A DNA stretch of 64,000 nt from Desulfosporosinus sp049943955 (GTDB lineage: Bacteria > Bacillota > Desulfitobacteriia > Desulfitobacteriales > Desulfitobacteriaceae): assembly GCF_049943955.1 (NCBI RefSeq), contig NZ_JBNFTW010000001.1:496001-560000 (forward strand). The letters run 5' to 3'. Of this stretch, positions 32,354-41,785 are shown in pieces; position 1 is the stretch's first letter; every line of letters starts with the position of its first letter. The notes below the pieces were generated by a model. It ran no database searches, was not told the DNA's origin, and saw only the letters and a list, made by a program, of their open reading frames with translations. The position numbers and the translations under genes were made by a program.

Positions 32354-35300
32354 TGCCCAAGCAAGAGTGGAGAAAAGTTTTGGTTATTGGTTCAGGCCCC
32401 ATTGTAATTGGGCAGGCGGCTGAGTTTGATTACGCCGGAACTCAGGCATGTCGGGCAATACGTGAAGAGGGAATTGAAGTTATTCTGGTCAATTCTAATC
32501 CGGCGACCATTATGACAGATCGCGAGACGGCAGATCGGATTTACATTGAACCTTTGACCGTAGAATCCGTAGAGCGGATTATCGAAAGGGAGAGACCTGA
32601 CGGTTTAATCCCGACTATGGGCGGACAGACGGGCCTTAACTTAGCTTATCAACTGGCTAAAGGCGGAGTGTTGGAACGTTGTGGTGTCACGTTGATGGGG
32701 ACTTCTTTGCAGAGTATTGATCAAGCCGAAGATCGTGAAAGCTTTCGGGAGTTAATGCAGCACTTAGGCGAACCTATCCCAGAGAGCAAAATCGTAGATA
32801 ACATCGAGGACGCTCTGAAGTTTGCCGGGGAAACGGGTTATCCGTTGATTGTGCGCCCTGCTTTTACTCTGGGGGGTACAGGAGGCGGAATCGTTGAAAG
32901 TGATGAGGAACTGGAACAGATTGCCCGGAGTGGTCTGCAAGCGAGTCTTATTGGCCAGATACTCGTCGAACGCAGCGTCGCCGGTTGGAAGGAAATTGAG
33001 TTTGAGGTTTTGCGGGACGGTATTGGCAACTGTATTACCATCTGCCATATGGAGAATATGGACCCTGTGGGAATACATACAGGAGACAGCATCGTTGTTG
33101 CACCCTGTCAAACATTAACCGATCGGGAAGTTCAGATGCTGCGCAGTGCTTCGCGCAGGATTGTCAATGGCTTGGGGATTGAGGGAGGATGCAATGTTCA
33201 GTTTGCTCTCCATCCGTCAACGATGGAATATGTTGTTATTGAGGTTAATCCTCGACTCAGCCGTTCCAGTGCTCTTGCTTCCAAAGCTACAGGTTACCCT
33301 ATCGCTAAGGTTGCTGCGAAAATCGCTTTGGGGTACGCTTTGACTGAACTGAAAAATGCCGTAACGGGTAAAACCTCTGCCTGTTTTGAACCGGCACTGG
33401 ATTATGTTGTGGTGAAAATTCCGCGTTGGCCCTTTGATAAATTTACAGATGCGGACCGCAAGTTAGGCACGCAGATGAAAGCTACCGGAGAAGTTATGGG
33501 CATTGGCAGGAATTTAGAAACGGCCTTGTTGAAAGCTATTCGCTCGCTGGATATTAAAGTATCCGGAGTTCTTTTACGGGAACTGGAGAACTTAAGGGAT
33601 GAAGAACTTAAAACTGCCTGTCAGCAGCCGGATGATCGTCAATTGTTTGTTCTGGCCGAAGGAATAAGACGTGGATGGCCTCTCGAGGAACTTGCTTGTC
33701 TAACAGGCTGGAATGCCTACTTCCTCATGATTATTAAACGTTTGGCAGACTTTGGCACAGTTTTAAAAATGTTCCCTTGGGATGCAGAGAAATTAAGAAA
33801 AGGTAAACGATTGGGCTTTTCCGATTCTGAAATCGCAGAGTTTTGGCATTGCACAGAAGATGAAATCTATTATTTCAGAGGTAAGAACGGAATTTTACCT
33901 GTATTTAAAATGGTTGACACTTGTGCCGGAGAGTTTGAAGCGACAACTCCTTATTTTTACTCCAGCTATGATGTTGAAGATGAGGGAGAAGTCCATAGGA
34001 AGCCTAAGGTGGTCGTCCTGGGGTCGGGCCCGATTCGGATTGGTCAAGGGATCGAATTCGATTATTGTTCTGTACATGCCGTCTTGGCCTTGAGGCGGAG
34101 AGGGTATGAGAGTATTATTATCAATAATAATCCCGAAACTGTCTCTACAGACTTTGATACTGCTGACCGGCTCTATTTTGAACCTTTGACGCTGGAGGAT
34201 GTTTCGGCGATTCTCGATAAAGAACAACCTGAGGGTGTTATCGTCCAGTTTGGCGGGCAGACGGCCATTGGTTTAGCCGGCGGCTTAGAGAGGCGGGGCT
34301 ACCGTATTTTAGGCACCAGTGTGGAAAATATTGACCGGGCAGAAGAGAGAGGTACTTTTGATCGTGTCTTGCAGGAATTAGGGGCTAAGCGCCCGCGGGG
34401 CGGCGGAGCAACAACTATGGAACAGGTTTGGCAAGTGGCAGAACGGATAGGTTTCCCCTTAGTCGTTCGCCCTTCATACGTTCTTGGCGGACGGGCTATG
34501 GAAATTGTTTATGAAGAGAAAGAGTTAGAGTTTGTCGTCAGGCGTGCTTTCAGTGCTTCTTCCGATCAGGAAATCTGGATGGATCAATATCTCCTCGGCA
34601 AGGAAGTGGAGGTTGACGCAATTTCCGACGGGAAGAACGTCTTTATTCCCGGCATTATGGAGCATTTAGAGCGGGCAGGAGTCCATTCAGGAGATTCAAT
34701 TGCCGTATATCCCCCCCAATCCTTGGAAAAGCCGATGCACAATAAAATTATTGCTTTGACAGAATCCTTGGCGCGTTCGTTAAACATCAAAGGCCTTTTA
34801 AATATTCAATATGTCATTTATCAGAAGGAACTATTTGTTCTGGAGGTCAACCCGAGATCCAGCAGAACGGTGCCTTTTTTGAGCAAAGTAACAGGGGTAC
34901 CTATCGTGGATTGGGGGACCCAGGTTATCTTAGGCAGGGGTTGGGAGGACATTGGAATACCCCATGGTATTTGGCCGCTGGAGAATCGAGTTGCTGTCAA
35001 GGCGCCGGTCTTCTCCTTTTCCAAGCTGCAAAAGGTTGAACCTTCTTTAGGACCGGAAATGAAATCCACCGGAGAAGTGATGGGGATGGATAGAACTTAT
35101 GAAAAGGCACTGTATAAGGCGCTCTTAAGTGCGGGGCTTTCCTTTACCCCCTACGGGACAGTACTTGTCACCCTGGCGGATAGAGATAAAGCTGAAGGAG
35201 TCGATCTCGTCCGCCGTTTTGTGGAACTTGGGTTTCGTATCTTAGCTACAGAAGGAACGGCTCGCTATTTAAAGAATAAGGGAATAAGAGTTGATCCGAT

Positions 35301-35526
35301 TGCTAAGATTCATGACGGCTCTGATGAAATTATTGAGGGGATCCGTAAACAAAAAATTCAATATGTCGTAAATTCTACGACTCATGGCCGGGTTCAGGAA
35401 AGCGATGGTTTTGCAATCCGGAGAGCGGCCGTAGAGTACGGGATTCCTTGTTTTACGAGTTTGGATACGGCGGCAGCCCTGCTTCATGTCTTAGAAAGTA
35501 TTTCCCCCAGTCTCCTGCCGCTATAA
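32353..35526 (+). CDS. carB: Carbamoyl-phosphate synthase large subunit
   Basis: The 1057-residue subunit has two ATP-grasp halves. The first starts KVLVIGSGPIVIGQAAEFDYAG, the second (about residue 550) KVVVLGSGPIRIGQGIEFDY, with NPRLSRSSALASKATGYP and NPRSSRTVPFLSKVTGVP. The C-terminal MGS-like regulatory domain (about 930-1057) is present. It makes carbamoyl phosphate for pyrB and arginine synthesis. A small repeat element lies in the gap before pyrK. Confidence 0.98.
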   Translation: MPKQEWRKVLVIGSGPIVIGQAAEFDYAGTQACRAIREEGIEVILVNSNPATIMTDRETADRIYIEPLTVESVERIIERERPDGLIPTMGGQTGLNLAYQLAKGGVLERCGVTLMGTSLQSIDQAEDRESFRELMQHLGEPIPESKIVDNIEDALKFAGETGYPLIVRPAFTLGGTGGGIVESDEELEQIARSGLQASLIGQILVERSVAGWKEIEFEVLRDGIGNCITICHMENMDPVGIHTGDSIVVAPCQTLTDREVQMLRSASRRIVNGLGIEGGCNVQFALHPSTMEYVVIEVNPRLSRSSALASKATGYPIAKVAAKIALGYALTELKNAVTGKTSACFEPALDYVVVKIPRWPFDKFTDADRKLGTQMKATGEVMGIGRNLETALLKAIRSLDIKVSGVLLRELENLRDEELKTACQQPDDRQLFVLAEGIRRGWPLEELACLTGWNAYFLMIIKRLADFGTVLKMFPWDAEKLRKGKRLGFSDSEIAEFWHCTEDEIYYFRGKNGILPVFKMVDTCAGEFEATTPYFYSSYDVEDEGEVHRKPKVVVLGSGPIRIGQGIEFDYCSVHAVLALRRRGYESIIINNNPETVSTDFDTADRLYFEPLTLEDVSAILDKEQPEGVIVQFGGQTAIGLAGGLERRGYRILGTSVENIDRAEERGTFDRVLQELGAKRPRGGGATTMEQVWQVAERIGFPLVVRPSYVLGGRAMEIVYEEKELEFVVRRAFSASSDQEIWMDQYLLGKEVEVDAISDGKNVFIPGIMEHLERAGVHSGDSIAVYPPQSLEKPMHNKIIALTESLARSLNIKGLLNIQYVIYQKELFVLEVNPRSSRTVPFLSKVTGVPIVDWGTQVILGRGWEDIGIPHGIWPLENRVAVKAPVFSFSKLQKVEPSLGPEMKSTGEVMGMDRTYEKALYKALLSAGLSFTPYGTVLVTLADRDKAEGVDLVRRFVELGFRILATEGTARYLKNKGIRVDPIAKIHDGSDEIIEGIRKQKIQYVVNSTTHGRVQESDGFAIRRAAVEYGIPCFTSLDTAAALLHVLESISPSLLPL

Positions 35527-35585
35527 GTAACAATGTGGAAAACAATTAATCATTCTCAGACACACAATTTTGCGAACCTTATTAT

Positions 35586-35690
35586 CAATTAAGATTACCA
35601 CTTCTTAAGTGTTAGTGGTTTCCATACCTTGCTTCGGTGGCGCTTTCGTCACCGAAGCACGATGTTCAGCTTTAGCTGAACAGTTTACTG
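35586..35690 (+). repeat. Palindromic intergenic element inside the pyr operon
   Basis: The left hairpin CACTT...AAGTG lies within ACCACTTCTTAAGTGTTAG, and CATACCTTGCTTCGGTGG follows. CTTCGGTGGCG (35632-35642) pairs with CGTCACCGAAG (35647-35657). The right hairpin GTTCAGCTTTAGCTGAAC is at 35664-35681, then AGTTTACT. It separates carB from pyrK by 188 bases in an otherwise tight operon. No terminator T tract follows, so read-through is possible. Confidence 0.6.
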
Positions 35691-35714
35691 TATCCTTAGA
35701 AAGGAGAGAATGCT

Positions 35715-36563
35715 ATGCTTTCTCAGGGACTGGTCGTTAGTCATGAACAAATGGGCGACAGTGATCAAAAGCTCAGGCGACTGGTTCTCCAAGGACCTGT
35801 TGCCCAAACTGCCAAGGCAGGACAATTCGTAACGGTTCAGGTTCAGGATTCCGCGCGGACTTCTTTTGATCCTTTATTGAGGCGCCCCATTAGTATTGCT
35901 GAAATTTCTCAGGAGCGTGATGAGATCACGCTCCTTTACCGGATCAAAGGCAGGGGAACAGAAATTCTGGCACAGGCTCGCTGCGGGGATAGTCTCAGTA
36001 TCATGGGCCCTTTAGGAAATGGTTTCTCGCTGCCTGAAGAGGGAGAACTTTGGTTAGTTGCCGGAGGGATTGGCATTTTTCCGTTGTTTGCTTTAGTCCA
36101 AAGCGCCTTAAGTCAAGGGCTGAAAGTACGGCTATTTTGGGGAGGAGAAAGTAAGACCTTTTTGGAAAGTGCTGGATTGACATCATGGAAAGAATTGGAG
36201 ATCGAACTAAGTCTCAGCACTTTGGATGGGAGTCTGGGCGAAAAGGGTTTAGTGACGGAACTTGTTCAAAGCGCTCTGTCACAAAACAAACCGACAGAAT
36301 CGAAACCAGAAGCCATGGAAGTCAGAGTAAGTGTGGCTGCTTGCGGTCCCAAAGGAATGATGCAAAGCATTACTGAACTCTGCCAAAGGTTCAATGTTCC
36401 GATAGAAGTTTCTTTGGAAGAACGAATGGGCTGTGCTGTGGGAGCGTGTCTGGGGTGTGTATGTACTTTAAAAGATAAGGCCGGCCGCTTAATTCATAAG
36501 AAAGTTTGTTTAGATGGGCCAGTTTTCAGGGGTGAGGAGGTTGTGTGGAATGAAACCTGTTGA
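35715..36563 (+). CDS. pyrK: Dihydroorotate dehydrogenase electron transfer subunit PyrK
   Basis: PyrK carries FAD and a [2Fe-2S] cluster and passes electrons from PyrD type 1B to NAD. The FAD-site sequence RRPISIAE and the NAD-domain GGIGIFPLFAL are visible. The C-terminal cluster motif CAVGACLGCVC ... KVCLDGPVF holds four Cys. AAGGAGAG lies 6 bases before ATG 35715. The stop lies inside the start of pyrD. Confidence 0.96.
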   Translation: MLSQGLVVSHEQMGDSDQKLRRLVLQGPVAQTAKAGQFVTVQVQDSARTSFDPLLRRPISIAEISQERDEITLLYRIKGRGTEILAQARCGDSLSIMGPLGNGFSLPEEGELWLVAGGIGIFPLFALVQSALSQGLKVRLFWGGESKTFLESAGLTSWKELEIELSLSTLDGSLGEKGLVTELVQSALSQNKPTESKPEAMEVRVSVAACGPKGMMQSITELCQRFNVPIEVSLEERMGCAVGACLGCVCTLKDKAGRLIHKKVCLDGPVFRGEEVVWNETC

Positions 36564-37470
36564 TCTGACGACTCAGCTTGGCGGAATTAGCCTCCGAAAT
36601 CCCGTAATTACGTCTTCAGGAACCTATGGCTTTGGTGAGGAGTATCTGGCTTACTGTCCTCTTGAAGCGTTGGGAGGGATAACCTTAAAGGGAATTACTC
36701 CGCTTCCTCGCTTGGGCAATCCTGTGCCGCGTCTTGCAGAAACTCCCGCGGGGCTGTTAAATGCTGTTGGACTGGAAAATCCGGGACTGGAGGAATTCCT
36801 GAAATCTTATCTGCCTAAACTAAACAAGGTTCCTACGGCGGTAATCGCTAATATATCTGGGTTTTCTTTGGATGATTATGCCTGTATGGCTCGGGCTTTA
36901 AAAAAGGGGTCGGGAATAACGGCCCTGGAAGTTAATATATCTTGTCCCAATGTGAAACATGGTGGGATGCATTTTGGTACTGATCCCAGGAGTGCACAGG
37001 AAGTTATTGCTGCCGTTAGAGGTGAAACGGACTTACCTATTATCGCCAAGCTTTCTCCTAATGTTACGGATATTGTAGAGATGGCCCGAGCAGTTCAGCG
37101 CGGGGGAGCTGATGTGCTTTCTCTGATTAATACACTCTTAGGCATGACTATCGACTTGAATTCCCAACGCCCAGTTTTGGCGAATACCTTTGGTGGGCTT
37201 TCCGGGCCTGCAATTCGGCCTGTAGCTGTGAGGATGGTTTGGCAAGTGTCTGAGGCAGTGGATTTACCCATCATTGGGATGGGAGGGATTACTTCCTGGC
37301 AGGATGCGGTGGAATTTCTCTTAGCTGGCGCAACGGCTGTCAGCATCGGCACAGGGAATTTCTATAACCCTCAGGTTCCTTTGGACGTGGTTGAAGGCAT
37401 CCGCAATTACTGTGAACAGAGAGGGTATTCTTCAGTACAGGAATTAGTAGGCTTAGCCCATCGGGGTTAG
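36550..37470 (+). CDS. pyrD: Dihydroorotate dehydrogenase (NAD+) catalytic subunit, class 1B
   Basis: The 306-residue FMN enzyme oxidises dihydroorotate to orotate. NISCPNVKHGG has the catalytic Cys of class 1B, and GMGGI with GTGNFYNPQ binds FMN phosphate. GGTGAGGAGG precedes ATG 36550, overlapping pyrK by 14 bases. Partner PyrK is encoded just before. Confidence 0.97.
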   Translation: MKPVDLTTQLGGISLRNPVITSSGTYGFGEEYLAYCPLEALGGITLKGITPLPRLGNPVPRLAETPAGLLNAVGLENPGLEEFLKSYLPKLNKVPTAVIANISGFSLDDYACMARALKKGSGITALEVNISCPNVKHGGMHFGTDPRSAQEVIAAVRGETDLPIIAKLSPNVTDIVEMARAVQRGGADVLSLINTLLGMTIDLNSQRPVLANTFGGLSGPAIRPVAVRMVWQVSEAVDLPIIGMGGITSWQDAVEFLLAGATAVSIGTGNFYNPQVPLDVVEGIRNYCEQRGYSSVQELVGLAHRG

Positions 37471-37520
37471 ATTTTCAAATCCTAATTGGACGTGATCGAG
37501 AGAAAAAAGGAGGGCTATGA

Positions 37521-38231
37521 GTGGATAGCAACTTAAATAAGAGAATTATGGTCGCCTTGGATGTCAAAGGGCGGGAAGAAGCTCTTGTCTTAGCAAATGT
37601 TCTCCAAGGCAGCGGCTGTTGGCTAAAAGTCGGCATGGAACTTTATGCCTATACCGGCCCGGCGATGATTCGTGAACTAAGGGCACTGGGATTCCCAATT
37701 TTTTTGGATCTGAAATTGCATGATATTCCAACGACTGTTGAACGGGCTATGCGAGGATTTGTGCAAGCAGGGGTGGATATGATCAATGTCCATTGCAGTG
37801 GAGGCTATGAGATGATGGCTCGAGCAGCTGCGGCGGTTCATGATGAAGGAGAAATGTTGGAAGTAGTGCCCAAAGTTATAGGAGTGACCGTTCTGACCAG
37901 TATGTCGGAACACCAATTTCGTGAAGAGTTAGGAGTAGAGCGTAAACTGGAAGATCATGTTGTGATGCTGGCTAAGCTTGCTGAAAGGGCGGGTCTGGAT
38001 GGGGTTGTCGCTTCTGCTCAGGAAGCCAAGGAAATTCGCAGGAATACTGCGTCGGAATTTTTGATCGTTACACCGGGGATTCGACCGGCTTGGAGTGAAG
38101 CGGATGATCAAATGAGGGTTTTAACTCCACACGAAGCCTTAGCTGCGGGCAGCTCTTATCTTGTGGTTGGCAGGCCGATTACGCGTGCCAAGGACCCCAG
38201 ACAAGCTTTAGAGAGATTATGGCTAAGATAA
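37521..38231 (+). CDS. pyrF: Orotidine 5'-phosphate decarboxylase
   Basis: This 236-residue TIM-barrel enzyme makes UMP from OMP. The catalytic array LDLKLHDIPTTVERAM is intact, and VTPGIRPAWSEADDQ is typical. The start is GTG 37521 with AAAGGAGGG upstream. Confidence 0.97.
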   Translation: MDSNLNKRIMVALDVKGREEALVLANVLQGSGCWLKVGMELYAYTGPAMIRELRALGFPIFLDLKLHDIPTTVERAMRGFVQAGVDMINVHCSGGYEMMARAAAAVHDEGEMLEVVPKVIGVTVLTSMSEHQFREELGVERKLEDHVVMLAKLAERAGLDGVVASAQEAKEIRRNTASEFLIVTPGIRPAWSEADDQMRVLTPHEALAAGSSYLVVGRPITRAKDPRQALERLWLR

Positions 38232-38289
38232 GACACAGATAAACAAAGCAAAAATAAGTAAAGAAAGCAACGAAAAAGGAGCGAAAGCA

Positions 38290-38898
38290 ATGACGGAAAA
38301 TCAGAAGCAGAACGAAAGTATGACACTTAAAACTGAAGAATATCTTGACTTATTCAGAAAAAGCAATGCCTTGTTAGAGGGGCATTTCCTCTTAACGTCC
38401 GGAAAACACAGCGGGCAGTATATGCAATGTGCGCAAGTCCTGCAGTATCCCGACCGGGCGGCAGTTTTAGCAGAAGGCTTAGCCGATTTCTTTCGGGATT
38501 TCAAAATTCAAACCGTAATAGGACCCGCCATGGGGGGGATCCTGGTTGCCCATGAAGTCGCTAAGGCTCTCGGTGTACGTGCCTTGTTCACGGAACGGGA
38601 AAATGGGATCATGCGGCTGCGCAGAGGGTTTACGCTTTCACCTGAGGAACGAGTTCTGGTCGTGGAAGATGTTGTGACGACAGGCGGATCTGTGCGTGAA
38701 GTCATTGCGGTGGTTCAAGAGATGGGAGCTGTTCCCGTGGGAGTTGGGGTTTTGGTTGATCGCAGCGGTGGGACAGTGGATTTCGGTTTGCCCCAGAGTT
38801 CTGTTCTTCAACTTAAAATTGAATCCTATGCTGCTGAGGAGTGTCCTCTTTGTGCCCAAGGGCTCCCCGCTATAAAGCCCGGAAGCCGAAAACTCTAA
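38290..38898 (+). CDS. pyrE: Orotate phosphoribosyltransferase
   Basis: This 202-residue protein joins orotate and PRPP. The PRPP motif VLVVEDVVTTGGSVREV and FLLTSGKHSGQYMQ are present. It is the last pyr gene; AAAAGGAGCG precedes ATG 38290. A C-terminal CPLC motif (AEECPLCAQGLPAIKPGSRKL) is common in this branch. No clear terminator follows, and the YihY gene starts 92 bases on. Confidence 0.96.
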   Translation: MTENQKQNESMTLKTEEYLDLFRKSNALLEGHFLLTSGKHSGQYMQCAQVLQYPDRAAVLAEGLADFFRDFKIQTVIGPAMGGILVAHEVAKALGVRALFTERENGIMRLRRGFTLSPEERVLVVEDVVTTGGSVREVIAVVQEMGAVPVGVGVLVDRSGGTVDFGLPQSSVLQLKIESYAAEECPLCAQGLPAIKPGSRKL

Positions 38899-38990
38899 GG
38901 TAAACTTTTCTAGGAAGTATTTGGCTTAAGGAACCGTTTCTTGGGAATGCTAGGTCAGAGTTGTTTCCAGGAGGCGGGTGAGATTAACAC

Positions 38991-39845
38991 ATGATTATAG
39001 GCCAAAAGGTCATTACCTTTGTTCGGACTTTAGTGACGTCAATTATGGAACATAATATTGCTGCTTTGGCAGCAGTTATAGCTTTTTTTGGCTTTTCGTC
39101 TATGATTCCGCTGCTGCTTCTTTTAATCTATGGTGCTTCAATTTTTATTCCTCAGGAGACCGTACAGAACTTCATATCGGCTGTTTTTCAGTCCTATGTT
39201 CCGGCCTTGCCGGATGCTAAACTCTATCTTTCGCAAAACGTGTCCAGATTGGTCTTATTGGGCTCGAACAAAGTTGGGCTCTTTGGAATCCTTGGGCTGC
39301 TATGGACAACCGTGGGCGGTTTTGTATCCTTCCAGCGGATTTTAGATACAATCTGGGAGGTGCGCAAGAGACGATCTTTTATTAAACAGTATTTCGTTGG
39401 CTTTGGTATGCTTATGATTCTCGTCAGTCTAACGATTGTTTCCTCCTTGGCAACGATTGTATCTCTGGCTCTCGTAAAAAATTTCCTTACTCCCAATCAG
39501 AGTATCCCTTTATGGTTAGCTCTTTTTCATGGGATATCGCACTTAGCCTTTCCTTTGCTGCTGTTTCTGACTTGCCTTTTTTGTTACAGATTTTTGCCTT
39601 CCCAAGCTATTCGCAGCCCTTATCTTTTTGTAGGTGCATTGATTTCAACTATAGGAATATATCTTTCACGAGTGGCCTTTGTTTGGTATACAGAGCATTT
39701 AGGACGCTATGAGATGATCTATGGGAGTTTGACGTTCATTATGCTGTTTACGTTCTGGGCCTATATTTCCTGCATTATTGTGCTGTTTGGAGCCGAAGTG
39801 GCAGTCACTTTGAACATGTTATTTAAACCCTTTTCAAGAAGCTAA
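38991..39845 (+). CDS. YihY/BrkB-family membrane protein
   Basis: This 284-residue protein has about six membrane helices and the family pattern HNIAALAAVIAFFGFSSMIPLLLLLI at its start, with SFLGLLWTTVGGF-like (GLLWTTVGGFVSFQRIL) and FGAEVAVTLN near the end. Family members were once called RNase BN by error; their function is unknown. CAGGAGGCGGGTG precedes ATG 38991. Confidence 0.88.
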   Translation: MIIGQKVITFVRTLVTSIMEHNIAALAAVIAFFGFSSMIPLLLLLIYGASIFIPQETVQNFISAVFQSYVPALPDAKLYLSQNVSRLVLLGSNKVGLFGILGLLWTTVGGFVSFQRILDTIWEVRKRRSFIKQYFVGFGMLMILVSLTIVSSLATIVSLALVKNFLTPNQSIPLWLALFHGISHLAFPLLLFLTCLFCYRFLPSQAIRSPYLFVGALISTIGIYLSRVAFVWYTEHLGRYEMIYGSLTFIMLFTFWAYISCIIVLFGAEVAVTLNMLFKPFSRS

Positions 39846-39961
39846 TCATTTTTCTGCCGATTGAGTTGTTGTTTTGTTTTTTTAATATGATACCAGGCTG
39901 CAACGAGTAGAACTATAGTAAAGAAGGCCGCGCTCGTTCCCTGGTTTGAAATAATGCTCAT
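39842..39961 (-). CDS. 39-residue single-pass membrane peptide
   Basis: The reverse-strand frame encodes 39 residues: MSIISNQGTSAAFFTIVLLV, then AAWYHIKKTKQQLNRQKND. One membrane helix (about 11-24) is followed by a basic tail, which follows the positive-inside rule for an N-out peptide. GGAGAG lies about 6 bases before the ATG. Its stop codon overlaps the YihY stop codon from the other strand. It is too short for most gene finders. I do not recognise the family; helix, tail and ribosome site make it plausible. Confidence 0.55.
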   Translation of the reverse strand: MSIISNQGTSAAFFTIVLLVAAWYHIKKTKQQLNRQKND

Positions 39962-40059
39962 ATCCAACTCTCCTCGCTTGTGTTATTGCATTCACAATAT
40001 CATTTCATTCTTAAAAATAACTTAAGATATTCTTAAAAAACGGTTATGACAGGTGTTTC

Positions 40060-40089
40060 GTGACAAGTGGGAGAAAACTTTGCTATAAT
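40060..40089 (+). promoter_or_regulatory. Candidate sigma-A promoter of the phosphodiesterase gene
   Basis: GTGACA (40060-40065), 18 bases, TATAAT (40084-40089). The gene starts 33 bases downstream of the -10 box. Confidence 0.6.
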
Positions 40090-40122
40090 GAATTCTGCAG
40101 GACATTTTAAAGGGGGTCGATC

Positions 40123-41604
40123 ATGAAAAAGGCCATCTTATTTGTGATAGACTCTTTGCATCCGACCGTCTTGGGAAGAATTCTGGCAGAAGGAAATGCT
40201 CCCGCTCTGGCTTTTTTAGCGGAACATGGAACCTATACAGAAGGGGTTGTTTCGACGTTCCCAACGATGACCCCTGTGGCCACAAGTTCTATGATTACTG
40301 GAGCAGGCCCCGATCGACATGGCATTCCCGGGTTTATTTGGTATAATGAAACTATACGAAAAATAGTCGATTATGGTGCAACTTGGCAAAATGTTTTAAA
40401 GATCGGCCCAGAAAAGGTTATTCGTAATTTGTTATTAAAGCTGAATGATGAGCATCTTGCCGTGGAAACGCCGACACTTTACGAAGTATTAGAAGCTTCA
40501 GGGGTTAGCTCGGGGAATATCAATCTTTTTATGCACCGTGCCGTTCATGGGTTTAAGGCAAAACTTCCTTTTTCAATTGCTTTGGCCACGAGATTCCGTC
40601 TCCGAGAGGCAGAGGTTTTTGGACCTTCGCATCTAACGTTAGGCCAGCTTGTCCATTTGCCTTTTTCTGAGCGGTTATCTACTTATCCAAGGGGGCCTTT
40701 TCACCGCTTTGGTTTTAATGATGTTTTTTCCGGTACAATAGCCCGCCAGCTTGTTCAGGAGGGGGGCCTGCCAGATTTTACAGTTGTTTATTTTCCGGAT
40801 AATGACAAGAATTCCCACCATTACGGCCCTTTGCGAACAGCTCCCTCTTTAGAAATGGCGGATCAGCAGATCGCTTCCATTCTTAATCAGTTCGGTTCCT
40901 GGGAAATTGCTCTCGAGAAAACAGCCATCATCGTTACAGGAGATCATGCGCAGTCTACGGTAGGATTAGGCTCAGAATACCTGATCAATTTAGATCAGGC
41001 TTTAATGACCTTCAAACGATTACGCCCAAGGGAAGAGGCAGGAGAACATCACGAAATTGTTATTTGCCCCAATGAACGAATGGCTTTTATTTATGTCTTA
41101 CAACGAAAAGAGGTAATTTTGCCTCAAATTGTCGATATCTTAGCGAGAGATGTGAGGAATGCCCAAATTTCATGGAAAGTCGCTGATAATAAATACATTG
41201 TTCTACAGGGTGGTAGTGAGAATCAGCTTTCCTTTTCCCGTGGGGGTCCTATTCTGGATGAATACGGGCAAAGTTGGTCTTACGATGGAGATTTAACCGT
41301 GGTAGATGCCCAAGTGACCGACGGGAAAATAATTGAGTTTGGTAACTATCCCGATGCTTTTTCGAGGCTTATCTCTGCATTGGAAGCGCGCCAGGGTGAT
41401 CGCGTGATTGTTTCTGCTCTCTCAGGCTTTGAGTATTATGCGGAAGGGGCACCGACTCATCCCGGAGGAGGAAGCCACGGCTCGTTGGAGAAAGAGGATT
41501 CCACAGTACCCATGATTGTGACCGGAATGCCCTTTGATTTAAAACATCCCCGGATTGTGGATCTCTATCCTCTGATATTAAGGTATTTCGGAATCGGAAA
41601 ATAG
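40123..41604 (+). CDS. Alkaline phosphatase superfamily / type I phosphodiesterase-nucleotide pyrophosphatase protein
   Basis: This 493-residue protein has the nucleotide pyrophosphatase/phosphodiesterase fold: metal Asp in AILFVIDSLHP, the nucleophile Thr/Ser in FPTMTPVATSSMITG, second metal site PDNDKNSHHYGP, VTGDHAQSTVG and a final His in THPGGGSHGSLEKED. No signal peptide or membrane anchor is visible, so it is probably cytoplasmic. The substrate cannot be told. AAAGGGGGTCG precedes ATG 40123. Confidence 0.88.
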   Translation: MKKAILFVIDSLHPTVLGRILAEGNAPALAFLAEHGTYTEGVVSTFPTMTPVATSSMITGAGPDRHGIPGFIWYNETIRKIVDYGATWQNVLKIGPEKVIRNLLLKLNDEHLAVETPTLYEVLEASGVSSGNINLFMHRAVHGFKAKLPFSIALATRFRLREAEVFGPSHLTLGQLVHLPFSERLSTYPRGPFHRFGFNDVFSGTIARQLVQEGGLPDFTVVYFPDNDKNSHHYGPLRTAPSLEMADQQIASILNQFGSWEIALEKTAIIVTGDHAQSTVGLGSEYLINLDQALMTFKRLRPREEAGEHHEIVICPNERMAFIYVLQRKEVILPQIVDILARDVRNAQISWKVADNKYIVLQGGSENQLSFSRGGPILDEYGQSWSYDGDLTVVDAQVTDGKIIEFGNYPDAFSRLISALEARQGDRVIVSALSGFEYYAEGAPTHPGGGSHGSLEKEDSTVPMIVTGMPFDLKHPRIVDLYPLILRYFGIGK

Positions 41605-41627
41605 TAGAGATTACTGCCCAAAAGTTT

Positions 41628-41690
41628 ACATAGTTCAAAACGAAAAAGTATCGGTTCAGGCAACCGATACTTTTTCGTTTTGAACTATGT
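41628..41690 (+). terminator. 29-base perfect inverted repeat, possible terminator
   Basis: Bases 41628-41656 are perfectly complementary to 41662-41690 with a 5-base loop CAGGC. The arms contain AAAACGAAAAAG and CTTTTTCGTTTTG. The hairpin follows the phosphodiesterase gene by 23 bases. It has no external T tract, but a T-rich right arm could act as a terminator when only the inner stem (GTATCGGTT/AACCGATAC) forms and CTTTTTCGTTTTG follows. It could work in both directions. Confidence 0.75.
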
Positions 41691-41785
41691 TTGAAGATGC
41701 TGAAGGTACTGGAAACTATTTTTTCTCACTTGATCGAAGGCAAACGCATAAATCATAATTTAAAGACTGTAAAGGGGGACTCGAA

